The notes beneath the pieces were generated by a model. It was given only the letters and a program-made list of their open reading frames with translations, had not been told where the DNA came from and did no database searches. Below are positions 33,396 to 42,054 of a DNA stretch of 64,000 bases, piece after piece. The DNA comes from Paenibacillus catalpae (lineage in GTDB: Bacteria; Bacillota; Bacilli; Paenibacillales; Paenibacillaceae). The stretch is taken from positions 248,001 to 312,000 of the forward strand of contig NZ_FOMT01000006.1 of the NCBI RefSeq assembly GCF_900112695.1, in the 5' to 3' direction. The position numbers were made by a program, and so were the translations under genes. Within the stretch, counting starts at the first letter, position 1. Every line of letters starts with the position of its first letter.

Positions 33396-34193
33396 TTATT
33401 TGTGATTGCGTCCCGACAGGCGCAAGCGAATGATGTTGGTTGTCATCTCCAGCAGGAACAGCGTAAAGAAGACGATGAGAATACCAAGCGACAGCGGCTT
33501 GAAGTCATAGAAGCTGATGTATTCCTGGAGCAGGACCCCAATACCGCCGGCACCCACGATCCCCAGTATGACCGTTTCGGCAACGGTAATCTCGAAGTTG
33601 AAGGCAACACTGGCAAGGAATGCGGTCATCAGCTGGGGCGTTACGCCATTGAATACAAGGTTCCACCAGCCGCCGCCGACAGCCTTAACGGCTTCGATGA
33701 TGTCTTTGCCGGACTCGTCGATCTGGTCGGAGAAGACTCGGGTCAGAAAAGCGATGGTCGGGAAAATCAGTCCAAGTACGCCGGCCATGGAGCCGAAGCC
33801 AATGCTCGCTACCGCCAGCAGGACCCAGATCGTAATGGGAATCGTCCGAATAATGACGATGATCGCGCGAATGAGCTTGGCAAGGATCGGGACAGGCGCC
33901 GTGTTGGTGGCAATCACAAAAGCAAGGAAGAACGAGATGACAACACTAATGACTACGGTTAAGAATGCAATAATTAGGGAAGTGAGCAAGCCATCCATTA
34001 ACGCCGGGAATTCTGTAAAGGACATTTGCGCCATCATGCTTGCCATATGCGGAATCTGATGCAGTCCTTCCGTAAATTGACTCAGGTCAAGCTTTAAATA
34101 GAAGAAGCAGGGTATGAACAGCAATGCCATGATGCCGATGAACCAGCGCTGCTGGCGCTGAGTCGACGCATGGCCAATCCGGATTTTCTTCAA
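33396..34193 (-). CDS. phnE: Phosphonate-type ABC permease, second PhnE
   Basis: A 265-residue permease with about six helices. The start is TTG 34193, just after GGGAGAG; it overlaps the end of the first phnE by 4 bases (TTGA). The frame stays open to 34607, but upstream of 34193 it only shadows the first permease. The EAA-like loop reads DIIEAVKAVGGGWWNLVFNG. Two PhnE subunits form the membrane part, as in other Bacillales phn systems. Confidence 0.9.
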   Translation of the reverse strand: MKKIRIGHASTQRQQRWFIGIMALLFIPCFFYLKLDLSQFTEGLHQIPHMASMMAQMSFTEFPALMDGLLTSLIIAFLTVVISVVISFFLAFVIATNTAPVPILAKLIRAIIVIIRTIPITIWVLLAVASIGFGSMAGVLGLIFPTIAFLTRVFSDQIDESGKDIIEAVKAVGGGWWNLVFNGVTPQLMTAFLASVAFNFEITVAETVILGIVGAGGIGVLLQEYISFYDFKPLSLGILIVFFTLFLLEMTTNIIRLRLSGRNHK

Positions 34194-34972
34194 ATTAATC
34201 TCTCCCTTATCCGTTTCGTCATAAACTCTATGACCAGAATCATGACGATCAGAATACAAATCACGGTTGAGGTCCGGTTGTATTGGAACAAGTCCATCGT
34301 CAATTTGATTTGGGAACCGATGCCGCCGGCGCCAACAAGGCCAAGGATCGCGGAGGCCCGGATGCTGAGCTCGAACATAAACAGTGTCCAGGAGATGTAC
34401 CCGGGAACGAATTGCGGAATAATAGCGTGTTTGATTTTTTGCAGGTAGCCTGCCCCCATCGCATCCAGAGCTTCGGTCGCATGACTGTCGATCTCCTCTA
34501 TCGCTTCCGCATAGACGCGGGCAAGGAAGCCGCTGCCGAACAGGATCAGGGAGAAAATGCCCGGCATGCTGCCGACTCCAAATATTACGACAAGAATCGA
34601 TGCCCATACAAGGAACGGAATATTGCGAAGCAAGGAGATGAAGCCGCGCATAACCGTCCGAATAACAGGGTGAGGCGTCGTTTGACGAGCCATCAGGAAG
34701 CCAAACACCAGTCCGATGACCGATGCCAGCACCGTTGCCACTACACCGTAAGCGAGCGTATCCAGCACAGGTCCAAAGTAAGTCGGTAAGTCCGAGGCCT
34801 TAGGCGGCAGGAAGTCGGTGAACAAGAAGTTCATGAAGATCGGAATGCCGCCAATAAACTCCGAAAAGCTGAAGTTGATATACCAAAGCGAGAACACGAC
34901 AGCGGCTGCAAAAAAAGCAAGCGAAACATTTCGCTTAAGCTTTTTTTGCGTGACCGCAGCTGCAGTTTGCAT
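34190..34972 (-). CDS. phnE: Phosphonate-type ABC permease, first PhnE
   Basis: A 260-residue inner-membrane permease with about six helices and an EAA loop (HATEALDAMGAGYLQKIKHA, ~150). It lies 33 bases after phnD and overlaps the second permease. The start has GGAGG nearby (AAGGAGGCTTGTC). Together with the other phn genes it should import a phosphonate or related phosphorus compound. Confidence 0.92.
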   Translation of the reverse strand: MQTAAAVTQKKLKRNVSLAFFAAAVVFSLWYINFSFSEFIGGIPIFMNFLFTDFLPPKASDLPTYFGPVLDTLAYGVVATVLASVIGLVFGFLMARQTTPHPVIRTVMRGFISLLRNIPFLVWASILVVIFGVGSMPGIFSLILFGSGFLARVYAEAIEEIDSHATEALDAMGAGYLQKIKHAIIPQFVPGYISWTLFMFELSIRASAILGLVGAGGIGSQIKLTMDLFQYNRTSTVICILIVMILVIEFMTKRIRERLI

Positions 34973-35005
34973 GAAGACAAGCCTCCTTCAATAATACCGT
35001 GCGGG

Positions 35006-35905
35006 TTATTTCAACAGATCATCAGGGCTAAGGTTCAGTTTTTTCGCAATATCGCGCAGACCGTCAAAGTCGCTGTCTTTAGCTTCAATAAACTTCGCGT
35101 CTTTTGATCCTACGATGCCTTCGAGGTATTCCGGATTGTCATAAGAGAGCAAGAACTCTTTCACGGATGCTTTGAAATCTTCCGGCAGGTCTTTGCGGAT
35201 ACCAATCGCTGTGCCAGGAAGCGGCTGCGACTCACCAATTGTGCGATAGGAGTCCTTCTCGATAATGCCTTTTGCCTCAAGCATAGCCGGCATCATGGAA
35301 GCTGTGCCGATTGCGTCATATTGTCCGCGAAGCAAGCCGAGAACGGCTTTGTCGTGGCCGCCTGCGAATTGAACATCCTTGAAGAATCCTTGTTCGATTT
35401 CCTCAGGAGTTAGATCAAGCTGCTCGGCAAGAATGGATTTCGGCAGCAGATGGCCAGTTGTCGATACCGGATCCACGAAGCCGAATGTTTTGCCTTTCAA
35501 GTCAGCCAGCGTCTGAATCGGGGAATCTTTCTTTACAAGAATGACGGAAGCAGGAGCATTTGCCATCGCGGGGATGGAAATCTCCGCAACCGGCTCTACG
35601 TTCGCGCGGTCAACGGCTACGATATAGGAGAAGGGACCAAATAGAGCATAGTCGGCTTTACCGTTCTTCATGGCTTCGATTGCAGCGTTGTAGCTGGTTG
35701 CTTTGTACGATTCAACGGGAACGCCCAGCTTCTCGGACAATTTGGTTTCGAAGTCCTTATTCAGCTTAATCGCGGTGTCACTGTTCTCACCCGGCAGGTA
35801 TGCGATGACGAATTTTTTCGGCGCGCCGCCTTTATTGCTTGAACAACCGGCCAGCATCGTGAGTGCCACTACAAACAAAGTCATGATCAGTAAAGCTTTT
35901 TTCAT
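35006..35905 (-). CDS. phnD: Phosphonate-type ABC substrate-binding lipoprotein
   Basis: A 299-residue lipoprotein of the PhnD/periplasmic type-II fold. The signal peptide ends in the lipobox LAGC (Cys20). The mature domain begins KKFVIAYLPGENSD and includes FGPFSYIVA and the FVDPVSTTGHLLP loop that in PhnD binds the phosphonate group (Ser-Thr-Thr). It is the first gene of the operon, and a CCTGTATACAGG palindrome lies in its promoter region. The family binds aminoethylphosphonate, methylphosphonate, phosphite or similar. Confidence 0.92.
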   Translation of the reverse strand: MKKALLIMTLFVVALTMLAGCSSNKGGAPKKFVIAYLPGENSDTAIKLNKDFETKLSEKLGVPVESYKATSYNAAIEAMKNGKADYALFGPFSYIVAVDRANVEPVAEISIPAMANAPASVILVKKDSPIQTLADLKGKTFGFVDPVSTTGHLLPKSILAEQLDLTPEEIEQGFFKDVQFAGGHDKAVLGLLRGQYDAIGTASMMPAMLEAKGIIEKDSYRTIGESQPLPGTAIGIRKDLPEDFKASVKEFLLSYDNPEYLEGIVGSKDAKFIEAKDSDFDGLRDIAKKLNLSPDDLLK

Positions 35906-35936
35906 TTTTCTCTTTCCTCCCTATAATGGACAATAT

Positions 35937-35948
35937 CCTGTATACAGG
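35937..35948. promoter_or_regulatory. Palindrome CCTGTATACAGG, candidate GntR operator
   Basis: A perfect 12-base palindrome 32 bases before phnD and about 130 bases before the divergent GntR gene. Its core TGTATACA has the TNGTNNNACNA-like form of FadR-group GntR sites. It overlaps the likely promoter of phnD. Confidence 0.55.
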
Positions 35949-36078
35949 TTGTATAATACGTGTGTTTTGTTAGGGGATCGTTAGCGATCGTGCATCGTTG
36001 TGTTAAAAAATTGTTGAGCTATTGTAGACGGCAAATCGGTAGCCTAAAATAGGGACAGAACAAGAGAGGATGCTTCCT

Positions 36079-36723
36079 ATGTCACTTATACAGAAGGCCT
36101 ATGCGTATATAAGAGAACAGATTTTACAGGGGGAATTTATGCCTGGCACGCTGCTCTCCGAGGTAGAACTGGCCGAGCAGCTTAATATGAGCCGGACTCC
36201 GGTGCGATCCGCGATGTCGCAGCTGGAGTCGCAGGGTTATGTGAACGCGATACAAAATCGGGGGATCTTCGTTAAAGAAGTCTCTTTAAAGGAAATACTC
36301 GATATGATGGAGGTTCAGCATGCTTTTCAGCGGATGAGCCTGAGGGTGATCGTCGAGACGGGAGATAAGCCTGATCTTGCCGCGATGCAGGCGTATCTGG
36401 ATGGACAGATTGAGGCAACGGAACGGGTCGATTATTTCAGCTATTTGCAGCATTTCTTTAAATTTAACCGGTGCCTGATTGAAGCTTCGCGCAATTCCGT
36501 TGCGCTCCAGATGTTTGATATGCTGCAGGACAAGATGCTGCGGTTCTCTATTGTAGGCTATAAGAAGACCCCGCATATTCCGCATTTCTCAGCCAGCAAG
36601 ATCAGCCGGAGTATTCTGGATCATCTGATTGCCGGCGAGTATGATGAAATCGGGGAGATTATGGACCATATGCTGATTCACGGCAAGAAGCGAATGATTG
36701 AACTGAATTTGATGAAGCTATAA
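36079..36723 (+). CDS. GntR family regulator (FCD type)
   Basis: A 214-residue regulator. The winged helix-turn-helix shows LLSEVELAEQLNMSRTPVR and LESQGYVNAIQNRGIFV (~25-65), and an all-helical FCD-type domain follows. ATG 36079 is preferred to 36070, which abuts the site GAGAGGA. It is divergent from phnD, and a palindrome lies between them, so it most likely controls the phn operon in response to its substrate or a product. It is followed by a quinone-reductase gene on the same strand. Confidence 0.87.
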   Translation: MSLIQKAYAYIREQILQGEFMPGTLLSEVELAEQLNMSRTPVRSAMSQLESQGYVNAIQNRGIFVKEVSLKEILDMMEVQHAFQRMSLRVIVETGDKPDLAAMQAYLDGQIEATERVDYFSYLQHFFKFNRCLIEASRNSVALQMFDMLQDKMLRFSIVGYKKTPHIPHFSASKISRSILDHLIAGEYDEIGEIMDHMLIHGKKRMIELNLMKL

Positions 36724-36767
36724 AGCTATAAAGAGATAACCTTAAAGATCGATGCGGAGGCAGCAGG

Positions 36768-37748
36768 ATGAGCAGCAAGATGAAGGCATTAGTGTTTGAA
36801 CAGTTCGGCGGGCCGGAGGTATTGGCTTATAAGGAGATTCCCGCGCCGGAGCTTAAGCCGGGAACCGTATTGGTGCGGATGAAGGCCGCCGGCCTGAACT
36901 ATGCCGATATTTACCGCAGGCGGGGCAACTATCATTTGGCGGGGAATCCGCCTTATATATTAGGCTATGAAGGAGCGGGCATCGTTGAGGCAGCAGCAGC
37001 CGATGCGGCAGAATTGAAGCCGGGCGACCGGATCGCGTTCTGCGATGTTCCTCATGCGAATGCGGAGCTGGTGCAGGTCCCGCTGGAGAAGGCCATTCCG
37101 CTTCCGGAGGATATCCCGTTCGAGACGGCAGCAGCAATATTGCTGCAAGGCATGACCGCGCATTATTTGACGCGTGACAGCTATAAGGTGCAGGCAGGCG
37201 ACGAGGTGCTTGTCCATGCGGCTGCCGGAGGTGTCGGGCAGCTATTGGTACAGCTGGCGAAGCGGCAAGGAGTACGTGTGCTGGGGCTTGTCTCATCGGA
37301 GGCGAAGCGGGATGCCGCTCGGGCCGCGGGAGCCGATGAAGTGCTGCTCTACAGCAGCAGCTGGGTGGAGGCCGTGAAGCATTGGTCCATCAGCGGTAAT
37401 GGGGTGACGGTTGCCTATGATTCGGTCGGTTCAACGCTGATGGACAGTTTTGCAGCCGTACGGACGAAGGGAACGGTTGTCTTCTACGGCATGGCAGGAG
37501 GAGATCCAGCTTTTGTTGATCCTCGGATGCTGATGGATACGTCGAAGACACTAACCGGCGGTGATCTATGGAATCATGTCACATCCCGTGATGATCGTTT
37601 GCGACGGGCGAATGAATTATTCAGCTGGCTGCGGGACGGCAGTCTGAGGCTGGAGACTCCAGGAGCTTTCTCGCTTTCGGAGGGAGCGGAGGCCCACCGG
37701 ATGCTCGAAAGCCGTCTGAGCACGGGCAAAATCATTCTTATTCCATAA
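36768..37748 (+). CDS. Zinc-free quinone oxidoreductase (QOR family)
   Basis: A 326-residue MDR-superfamily enzyme. The N-terminal catalytic domain starts MKALVFEQFGGPEVL and has no catalytic Zn ligands; the NADPH fold has HAAAGGVGQLLVQLA (~145) and the GYEGAGIVE turn (~65). The family reduces quinones or activated double bonds with NADPH. It begins 44 bases after the GntR gene and may be read with it. Substrate unknown. Confidence 0.88.
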   Translation: MSSKMKALVFEQFGGPEVLAYKEIPAPELKPGTVLVRMKAAGLNYADIYRRRGNYHLAGNPPYILGYEGAGIVEAAAADAAELKPGDRIAFCDVPHANAELVQVPLEKAIPLPEDIPFETAAAILLQGMTAHYLTRDSYKVQAGDEVLVHAAAGGVGQLLVQLAKRQGVRVLGLVSSEAKRDAARAAGADEVLLYSSSWVEAVKHWSISGNGVTVAYDSVGSTLMDSFAAVRTKGTVVFYGMAGGDPAFVDPRMLMDTSKTLTGGDLWNHVTSRDDRLRRANELFSWLRDGSLRLETPGAFSLSEGAEAHRMLESRLSTGKIILIP

Positions 37749-37763
37749 TCGTTTCAAGCGGCT

Positions 37764-37808
37764 AAGCCGGGGGCAATTCTTGCACAGGAGCGAACCCCCG
37801 GCTTTTTT
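37764..37808 (+). terminator. Intrinsic terminator of the QOR gene
   Basis: AAGCCGGGGG pairs with CCCCCGGCTT across a 21-base loop, followed by six T. Confidence 0.88.
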
Positions 37809-37882
37809 CTGTCGAATGTTTTAGTCCCGGAAAGGACATCTTATTTCAGGAGAAAGAAGACACCTGCATGGTCCATTTCCCA

Positions 37883-37920
37883 AAGTTAACGTTGACGTTA
37901 ACATTAACTTGGAGTATCGT
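37883..37920 (+). promoter_or_regulatory. MerR promoter with overlapping inverted repeat
   Basis: TTGACG (37892-37897), 17-base spacer, TATCGT (37915-37920). AAGTTAA (37883) and TTAACTT (37904) form an outer dyad, and GTTAACGT-GACGTTAAC an inner one, both over the -35 and spacer. MerR proteins act at such spacers, though the usual spacing is 19-20, so the true -10 may differ. Confidence 0.55.
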
Positions 37921-37948
37921 AGATATCAGAAAGCAAGAGAAAGAGGCG

Positions 37949-38380
37949 ATGAACATTTTTTACAAGATCGAGGATGTTGCCAAGATGGTTGGCTTGACGA
38001 AACGAACGCTTCGCTATTATGAGGAGATAGGGCTGCTGACTCCCCCGGAGCGCAGTGAAGGCGGCTTCCGCTTATATACAGACAGTCATGTGGAGCGGTT
38101 GAAGAAGCTGATTAATGCACGTGATGTGCTTGGCTTCTCTCTGCAGGAGCTTCAGCAATATGTATCGATGAGCGAGGAGTTCATCAATCAGCGTGATGAG
38201 ATCAAGCAGACCGAAGATTTGGAGCAGCGTCTGCGGAAGATTGATGAGCTCGAGCAGACGGTCGACAAGCAGCTGGAGCTGATTGATCAGAAGCTTGAGA
38301 AGATGAAGAGCATGAGGTCGGAGATCCATCTGCTCAAGGACAAAATCATTGAGGCCAAAAAGAAATATAAACAGGAGTGA
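37949..38380 (+). CDS. MerR family regulator, YfmP-like
   Basis: A 143-residue MerR regulator. The helix-turn-helix reads KIEDVAKMVGLTKRTLRYYE, the wing has SEGGFRLYTDSHVERLKKL, and a long coiled coil (~80-140) makes the dimer. The start ATG 37949 follows AAGAGG. No Cys pair for metal binding is present in the tail. The MFS gene begins two bases after its stop. The pair looks like YfmP-YfmO of Bacillus subtilis, where the regulator controls the pump. The inducer is unknown. Confidence 0.85.
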   Translation: MNIFYKIEDVAKMVGLTKRTLRYYEEIGLLTPPERSEGGFRLYTDSHVERLKKLINARDVLGFSLQELQQYVSMSEEFINQRDEIKQTEDLEQRLRKIDELEQTVDKQLELIDQKLEKMKSMRSEIHLLKDKIIEAKKKYKQE

Positions 38381-38382
38381 GA

Positions 38383-39624
38383 ATGAGCGTGGCAAATTCA
38401 TCTCAAACTACATCAGATTCATTATCTAATGAGAAAAGCGGATTTTTCAGCCAGCCCCGCGCGGTCTGGGCTGTCTTCTTCGCCGGCATAATCGCCTTCA
38501 TGGGGATTGGCCTGGTTGACCCGATTCTGAAAGCCATTGCGGAAGAAATGCATGCTTCAGCCAGTGAAGTAAGCTTATTGTTCACCAGCTATAACGCGGT
38601 TATGGCGGTAGCAATGCTGATTACAGGCGTTGTTACCTCGCGGCTGGGGATCAAATGGACGCTTCTTCTTGGCGTCGTTATTATTGCGGTTTTCTCGCTG
38701 CTTGGCGGGTTATCGAATGATATTTGGGCACTGGTCGGCTATCGGGCCGGCTGGGGCCTTGGCAATGCCTTCTTTGTTGCAACGGCGTTAACCGCTATCG
38801 TATCCTTGTCCAAAAGCGGCGTGACTAAAGCCATCATCTTATATGAGGCCGCGATTGGTATCGGGATTTCGGTAGGTCCGCTGCTTGGCGGCGAGCTGGG
38901 GTCGATCTCCTGGAGAGGCCCTTTTATCGGCGTTGCCGGACTTATGGTTATCGCGTTCCTGGCGATTATCTTTATGATGCCAAAAGCGGCGGGGGCGCCC
39001 AAGGCGGCGGCTCCTAATGCCAGAAAAACGTCACTGCTTGATCCGTTCCGAGCACTCAGACATCGTCCGCTAGTTGTCTTTGGCCTGACGGCGTGCTTTT
39101 ATAACTTCGGCTTCTTCACGTTGATGGCTTATGCGCCATTCGTTATGGGCCTCGGCATCCACGGCCTGGGTTATGTGTTCCTCGGCTGGGGTATTCTGCT
39201 CGCCGTTACTTCGGTCTTTATGGCTCCATGGCTGCAGCGCAAGTTCGGTACGGTCAAATCAATGGCGGTAATGCTGTCGCTGTTTGGTCTTACCTTGCTT
39301 GCGATGGCAATCTGGACGGATACCCAGTGGGTCATTATCGCCAGCGTAATCTTCGCCGGTGCTTTGCTGGGTAACAATAATACCTTGATTACGACAGGGG
39401 TTATGAATGCAGCGCCGGTTGAACGTTCGACAGCTTCTGCGGCATACAGCTTCCTTCGTTTTATCGGCGGTGCCGTTGCGCCGTATTTCGCCGGCAAGCT
39501 TGCCGAATGGTTTAACCCGCATGTGCCTTTCTATGTGGGGGCAGGCTTCGTTATCCTGTCCGTGCTGTTCATCCTGGCGAATCATAAGCATGTGAAGCAT
39601 GTCGATCTTGCTGGCGGTCATTAA
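38383..39624 (+). CDS. MFS drug efflux transporter, YfmO-like
   Basis: A 413-residue major facilitator with twelve predicted helices. It opens with ~25 polar residues, then WAVFFAGIIAFMGIGLVDP. The A motif SRLGIKW follows helix 2, and the antiporter motif C is seen in GIGISVGPLLGG (~164). ATG 38383 lies six bases after AGGAG; GTG 38377 overlaps it. It is linked to the MerR gene and most likely exports a toxic compound at the expense of the proton gradient. Confidence 0.87.
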   Translation: MSVANSSQTTSDSLSNEKSGFFSQPRAVWAVFFAGIIAFMGIGLVDPILKAIAEEMHASASEVSLLFTSYNAVMAVAMLITGVVTSRLGIKWTLLLGVVIIAVFSLLGGLSNDIWALVGYRAGWGLGNAFFVATALTAIVSLSKSGVTKAIILYEAAIGIGISVGPLLGGELGSISWRGPFIGVAGLMVIAFLAIIFMMPKAAGAPKAAAPNARKTSLLDPFRALRHRPLVVFGLTACFYNFGFFTLMAYAPFVMGLGIHGLGYVFLGWGILLAVTSVFMAPWLQRKFGTVKSMAVMLSLFGLTLLAMAIWTDTQWVIIASVIFAGALLGNNNTLITTGVMNAAPVERSTASAAYSFLRFIGGAVAPYFAGKLAEWFNPHVPFYVGAGFVILSVLFILANHKHVKHVDLAGGH

Positions 39625-39667
39625 TCGGGAGCAGAAGAAAGGGATTTGCACTGCCCGTGGCAAATAG

Positions 39668-40552
39668 ATGTATCATGATGCTCAGGACTTCTATTTATCC
39701 ATGGAAAAGGATGTGCTGGTCTTGTCGATTCGCAAGGGAACTTATATCAGCCCGGCTGATTTGCCGCTTAAGCAGGAGCTGCCGGATCCATTCACGTTTG
39801 AAGACGGCCGCCGCGTGCTGACGGTTTCGGACTGGGAAGAACGTTCGGAAGAATTACAGGATATGTATCATTATTATATGTATGGCTATAAACCCGATAC
39901 GTCGGGGGAACAGGTATCTTATGAGAAAACAGAGCAAGGCCTTCAGGTTCAAGTAACCCGGGAGCTCTATTCTGACATCGATGCAACCCGCGCTGTCGTG
40001 ACCGGGTTCTCCAGATGGGGGAAGGCAAGCCTGGTGATCGGGATGATGGATAAGCGGTTTGCCTTAATCAATCCGCATGCATCGGGAGCAGGAGGTATGG
40101 CCTCTTTCCGTTATTCGCTCGAAGGAAAGGTCTATCCTTGGGGGACAGCCGGGCGGAGCGAGCCGCTTGATGCGCTGCACAGCGAAAGCTTGGCGCACTG
40201 GTTCAACTCGGTGTTCCTGGCGTTCAAGGATCCGGCGGCGCTGCCGTTCGACCAGCATGAGCTGGCCGCGCTTATGGCGCCAAGAGCGCTGCTCTTAACG
40301 GGCGGTTACGAGGATGACTGGGTGAATCCCGAAGGGATGTATGTTTCTTATGCAGAGGCGGAACGGGTTTACAAGTTTCTCGGCGCTGAGAATCAGATCG
40401 GCATTGCTTACCGTTCGGGCGGGCATAACCGGACGCAAGAGGATATCAGCCATCTGCTTGATTATTGTGACTGGCGTTTGAGAGGCATTCAGCCGAAAAC
40501 TACGGATTTTAAGTCAAGCTTGTATGAGCCATGGAGACAGGGCATAGACTAA
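39668..40552 (+). CDS. CE15-like esterase, probably internally deleted
   Basis: A 294-residue alpha/beta hydrolase related to glucuronoyl esterase/acetylxylan-esterase-like proteins (CE15). It keeps the nucleophile elbow GFSRWGK (Ser115), MDKRFALINPHASGAGG, FDQHELAALMAPRALL and the final GGHNRTQEDI with the catalytic His. The family is about 400 residues. Here a beta-strand near residues 95-101 joins directly to DIDATRAVVTG, so about 120 residues that normally lie between are missing. No stop or frame change is seen. No good ribosome binding site is close to ATG 39668; ATG 39701 is an alternative. Probably inactive or in decay. Confidence 0.65.
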   Translation: MYHDAQDFYLSMEKDVLVLSIRKGTYISPADLPLKQELPDPFTFEDGRRVLTVSDWEERSEELQDMYHYYMYGYKPDTSGEQVSYEKTEQGLQVQVTRELYSDIDATRAVVTGFSRWGKASLVIGMMDKRFALINPHASGAGGMASFRYSLEGKVYPWGTAGRSEPLDALHSESLAHWFNSVFLAFKDPAALPFDQHELAALMAPRALLLTGGYEDDWVNPEGMYVSYAEAERVYKFLGAENQIGIAYRSGGHNRTQEDISHLLDYCDWRLRGIQPKTTDFKSSLYEPWRQGID

Positions 40553-40556
40553 GAGT

Positions 40557-40594
40557 AAGCCGCTTGCAGAAGCCTCATTCTGTGAGCGGCTTTT
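40557..40594 (+). terminator. Intrinsic terminator
   Basis: AAGCCGCTTGCAGAA pairs with TTCTGTGAGCGGCTT (two G-U), then a T-rich tail. It ends the CE15-like gene. Confidence 0.85.
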
Positions 40595-40719
40595 CTTTAT
40601 GAAAATAGAAGAAAGTATAAAAACGTTTGCTCCTCCTCGAAAGGGATGGAGCAGCCGTTTACGCTTGCTTAAACAACGTAACAATGTTATGTTATATTGA
40701 AAGAAGAGGAGGCCGTCAT

Positions 40720-41349
40720 ATGGAGGAAGAACTGATATCCAAGAAGGATTTGCTGGAGCTTACGGGCATTTCGTACGGACAGCTATACCGCTGGAAGCGT
40801 AAAAACCTGCTGCCGGAGGAATGGTTTATCCGCAAATCGGCTTTTACCGGGCAAGAGACCTTTTTCCCAAAGCAGAAAATTTTAGACAGAATCGATAAAA
40901 TTGTTCATATGAAGGATGATCTTTCCTTAGATGAGCTTGCAGATATGTTCTCGCCGGCATCCAAGGCGATTTCAATCCCAATGAAGCAATTAATAGAACG
41001 AAACATTGTTTCAACAAATGCGGCAAAAACAGCAGAGGCCTATATCGGGCAGTCGGAGCTATATACCTTTGAGCAGACATTATGTGTCTACATTCTCGAT
41101 TATTGTCTGCAGACGGGCGAGATCAGCCTTGAAGAAGGCAAGACGTTGATTCCTACCTTCCTTGAGCACTATAAGAAATTCAAGGAACAGCAATGTGATC
41201 TGATCCTGCTCCGCAAGATGGGCGTATCCGTGTTTTTACTTCTCCCTGCCGGCGGCGAAATTCATTTCGAAAGCGGAGTAAAGATCATCCTCCGAGTGGA
41301 TGTGCCGGTTATGATCGAGCAATTAAAATTGAAGTTAATGGCGATATGA
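40720..41349 (+). CDS. yhbD: YhbD-like protein (DUF4004), first gene of the bactofilin operon
   Basis: A 209-residue protein with a MerR-like N-terminal helix-turn-helix (LLELTGISYGQLYRWKRKNL) and a conserved FIRKSAFTGQETFFPK stretch. The order YhbD-BacE-BacF is that of Bacillus subtilis yhbD-yhbE-yhbF. ATG 40720 follows GAGGAGG; upstream codons of the frame are untranslated leader. A CGTAAC-AAT-GTTATG dyad upstream (40678-40692) may be its own operator. Role unproven: a DNA-binding regulator of the bactofilin genes is likely. Confidence 0.85.
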   Translation: MEEELISKKDLLELTGISYGQLYRWKRKNLLPEEWFIRKSAFTGQETFFPKQKILDRIDKIVHMKDDLSLDELADMFSPASKAISIPMKQLIERNIVSTNAAKTAEAYIGQSELYTFEQTLCVYILDYCLQTGEISLEEGKTLIPTFLEHYKKFKEQQCDLILLRKMGVSVFLLLPAGGEIHFESGVKIILRVDVPVMIEQLKLKLMAI

Positions 41350-41364
41350 CGGGAGGCAAAACAT

Positions 41365-42036
41365 ATGGTAGATAAACGGAAGCTTATTATAACCGGAATT
41401 GGCAAGTCGAATGGCGGCGATGTTCATTTGGCGAAGATCGAAGGAGTAGGCAAAATTGATGGGGATGTCAATTGCGCGGAGTTTCGAGTGGATGGCACGG
41501 GAGATCTTCAAGGCAGTTTGAAAGCTGCGACAGCGGCGATTAATGGAATCGTTCATATACATGGCAGTCTGCATGCCAATACGTTTAACCTTGAGGGCAA
41601 GATGACGGTGGATGGCTCCATGATCAGTGAGCATATCCGGATGAACGGCATGGTGACGGTGAAGGGCAGCTGCGAGACGGAAACCTTTGAAGCGAATGGG
41701 CGATTGCATATCGAGATGCTTAACGCAGGACAGATTAAGCTGACCTTGCAGGGCGCAAGCCGAATTGAAGAGATGGGCGGCGAAGATATTCAAATCCGTG
41801 AGCAGTCCAGCAAGGGCTTCGGCAAGTGGCTGCAAACCGTAAAGGGGCCATTCAGCAATAAACTAAATGCAGGGGTTATTGAAGGCGACCGCATTTACCT
41901 TGAGTATACAACGGCTGATATTGTAAGGGGCGGGAAAGTAACCATTGGTCAAGGCTGCACGATTGGCAGTGTGGAATACAAGCAAAGTCTTGATGTACAC
42001 AGCAGCTCCAAGATCATTAAACAAGCTCAAGTATAA
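41365..42036 (+). CDS. bacE: Bactofilin-like polymer-forming protein, BacE/YhbE-like
   Basis: A 223-residue protein of the bactofilin (polymer-forming cytoskeletal) group. It is a run of short beta-strand turns rich in G and hydrophobics (for example SNGGDVHLAKIEGVGKIDGD and NGMVTVKGSCETETFEANGR), as in a right-handed beta helix. In B. subtilis BacE and BacF are needed for flagellar assembly. It starts 15 bases after yhbD. It shares the C-terminal IEGDRIYLEYTTADIVRG element with the next gene, so the two are paralogues. Confidence 0.85.
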   Translation: MVDKRKLIITGIGKSNGGDVHLAKIEGVGKIDGDVNCAEFRVDGTGDLQGSLKAATAAINGIVHIHGSLHANTFNLEGKMTVDGSMISEHIRMNGMVTVKGSCETETFEANGRLHIEMLNAGQIKLTLQGASRIEEMGGEDIQIREQSSKGFGKWLQTVKGPFSNKLNAGVIEGDRIYLEYTTADIVRGGKVTIGQGCTIGSVEYKQSLDVHSSSKIIKQAQV

Positions 42037-42054
42037 GAGAATGGAGGCGATCGT

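Noticed and set aside
34196..34607. N-terminal extension of the second PhnE
   Set aside because: The residues are a shadow of the first phnE; TTG 34193 has its own ribosome binding site and the usual TTGA overlap.
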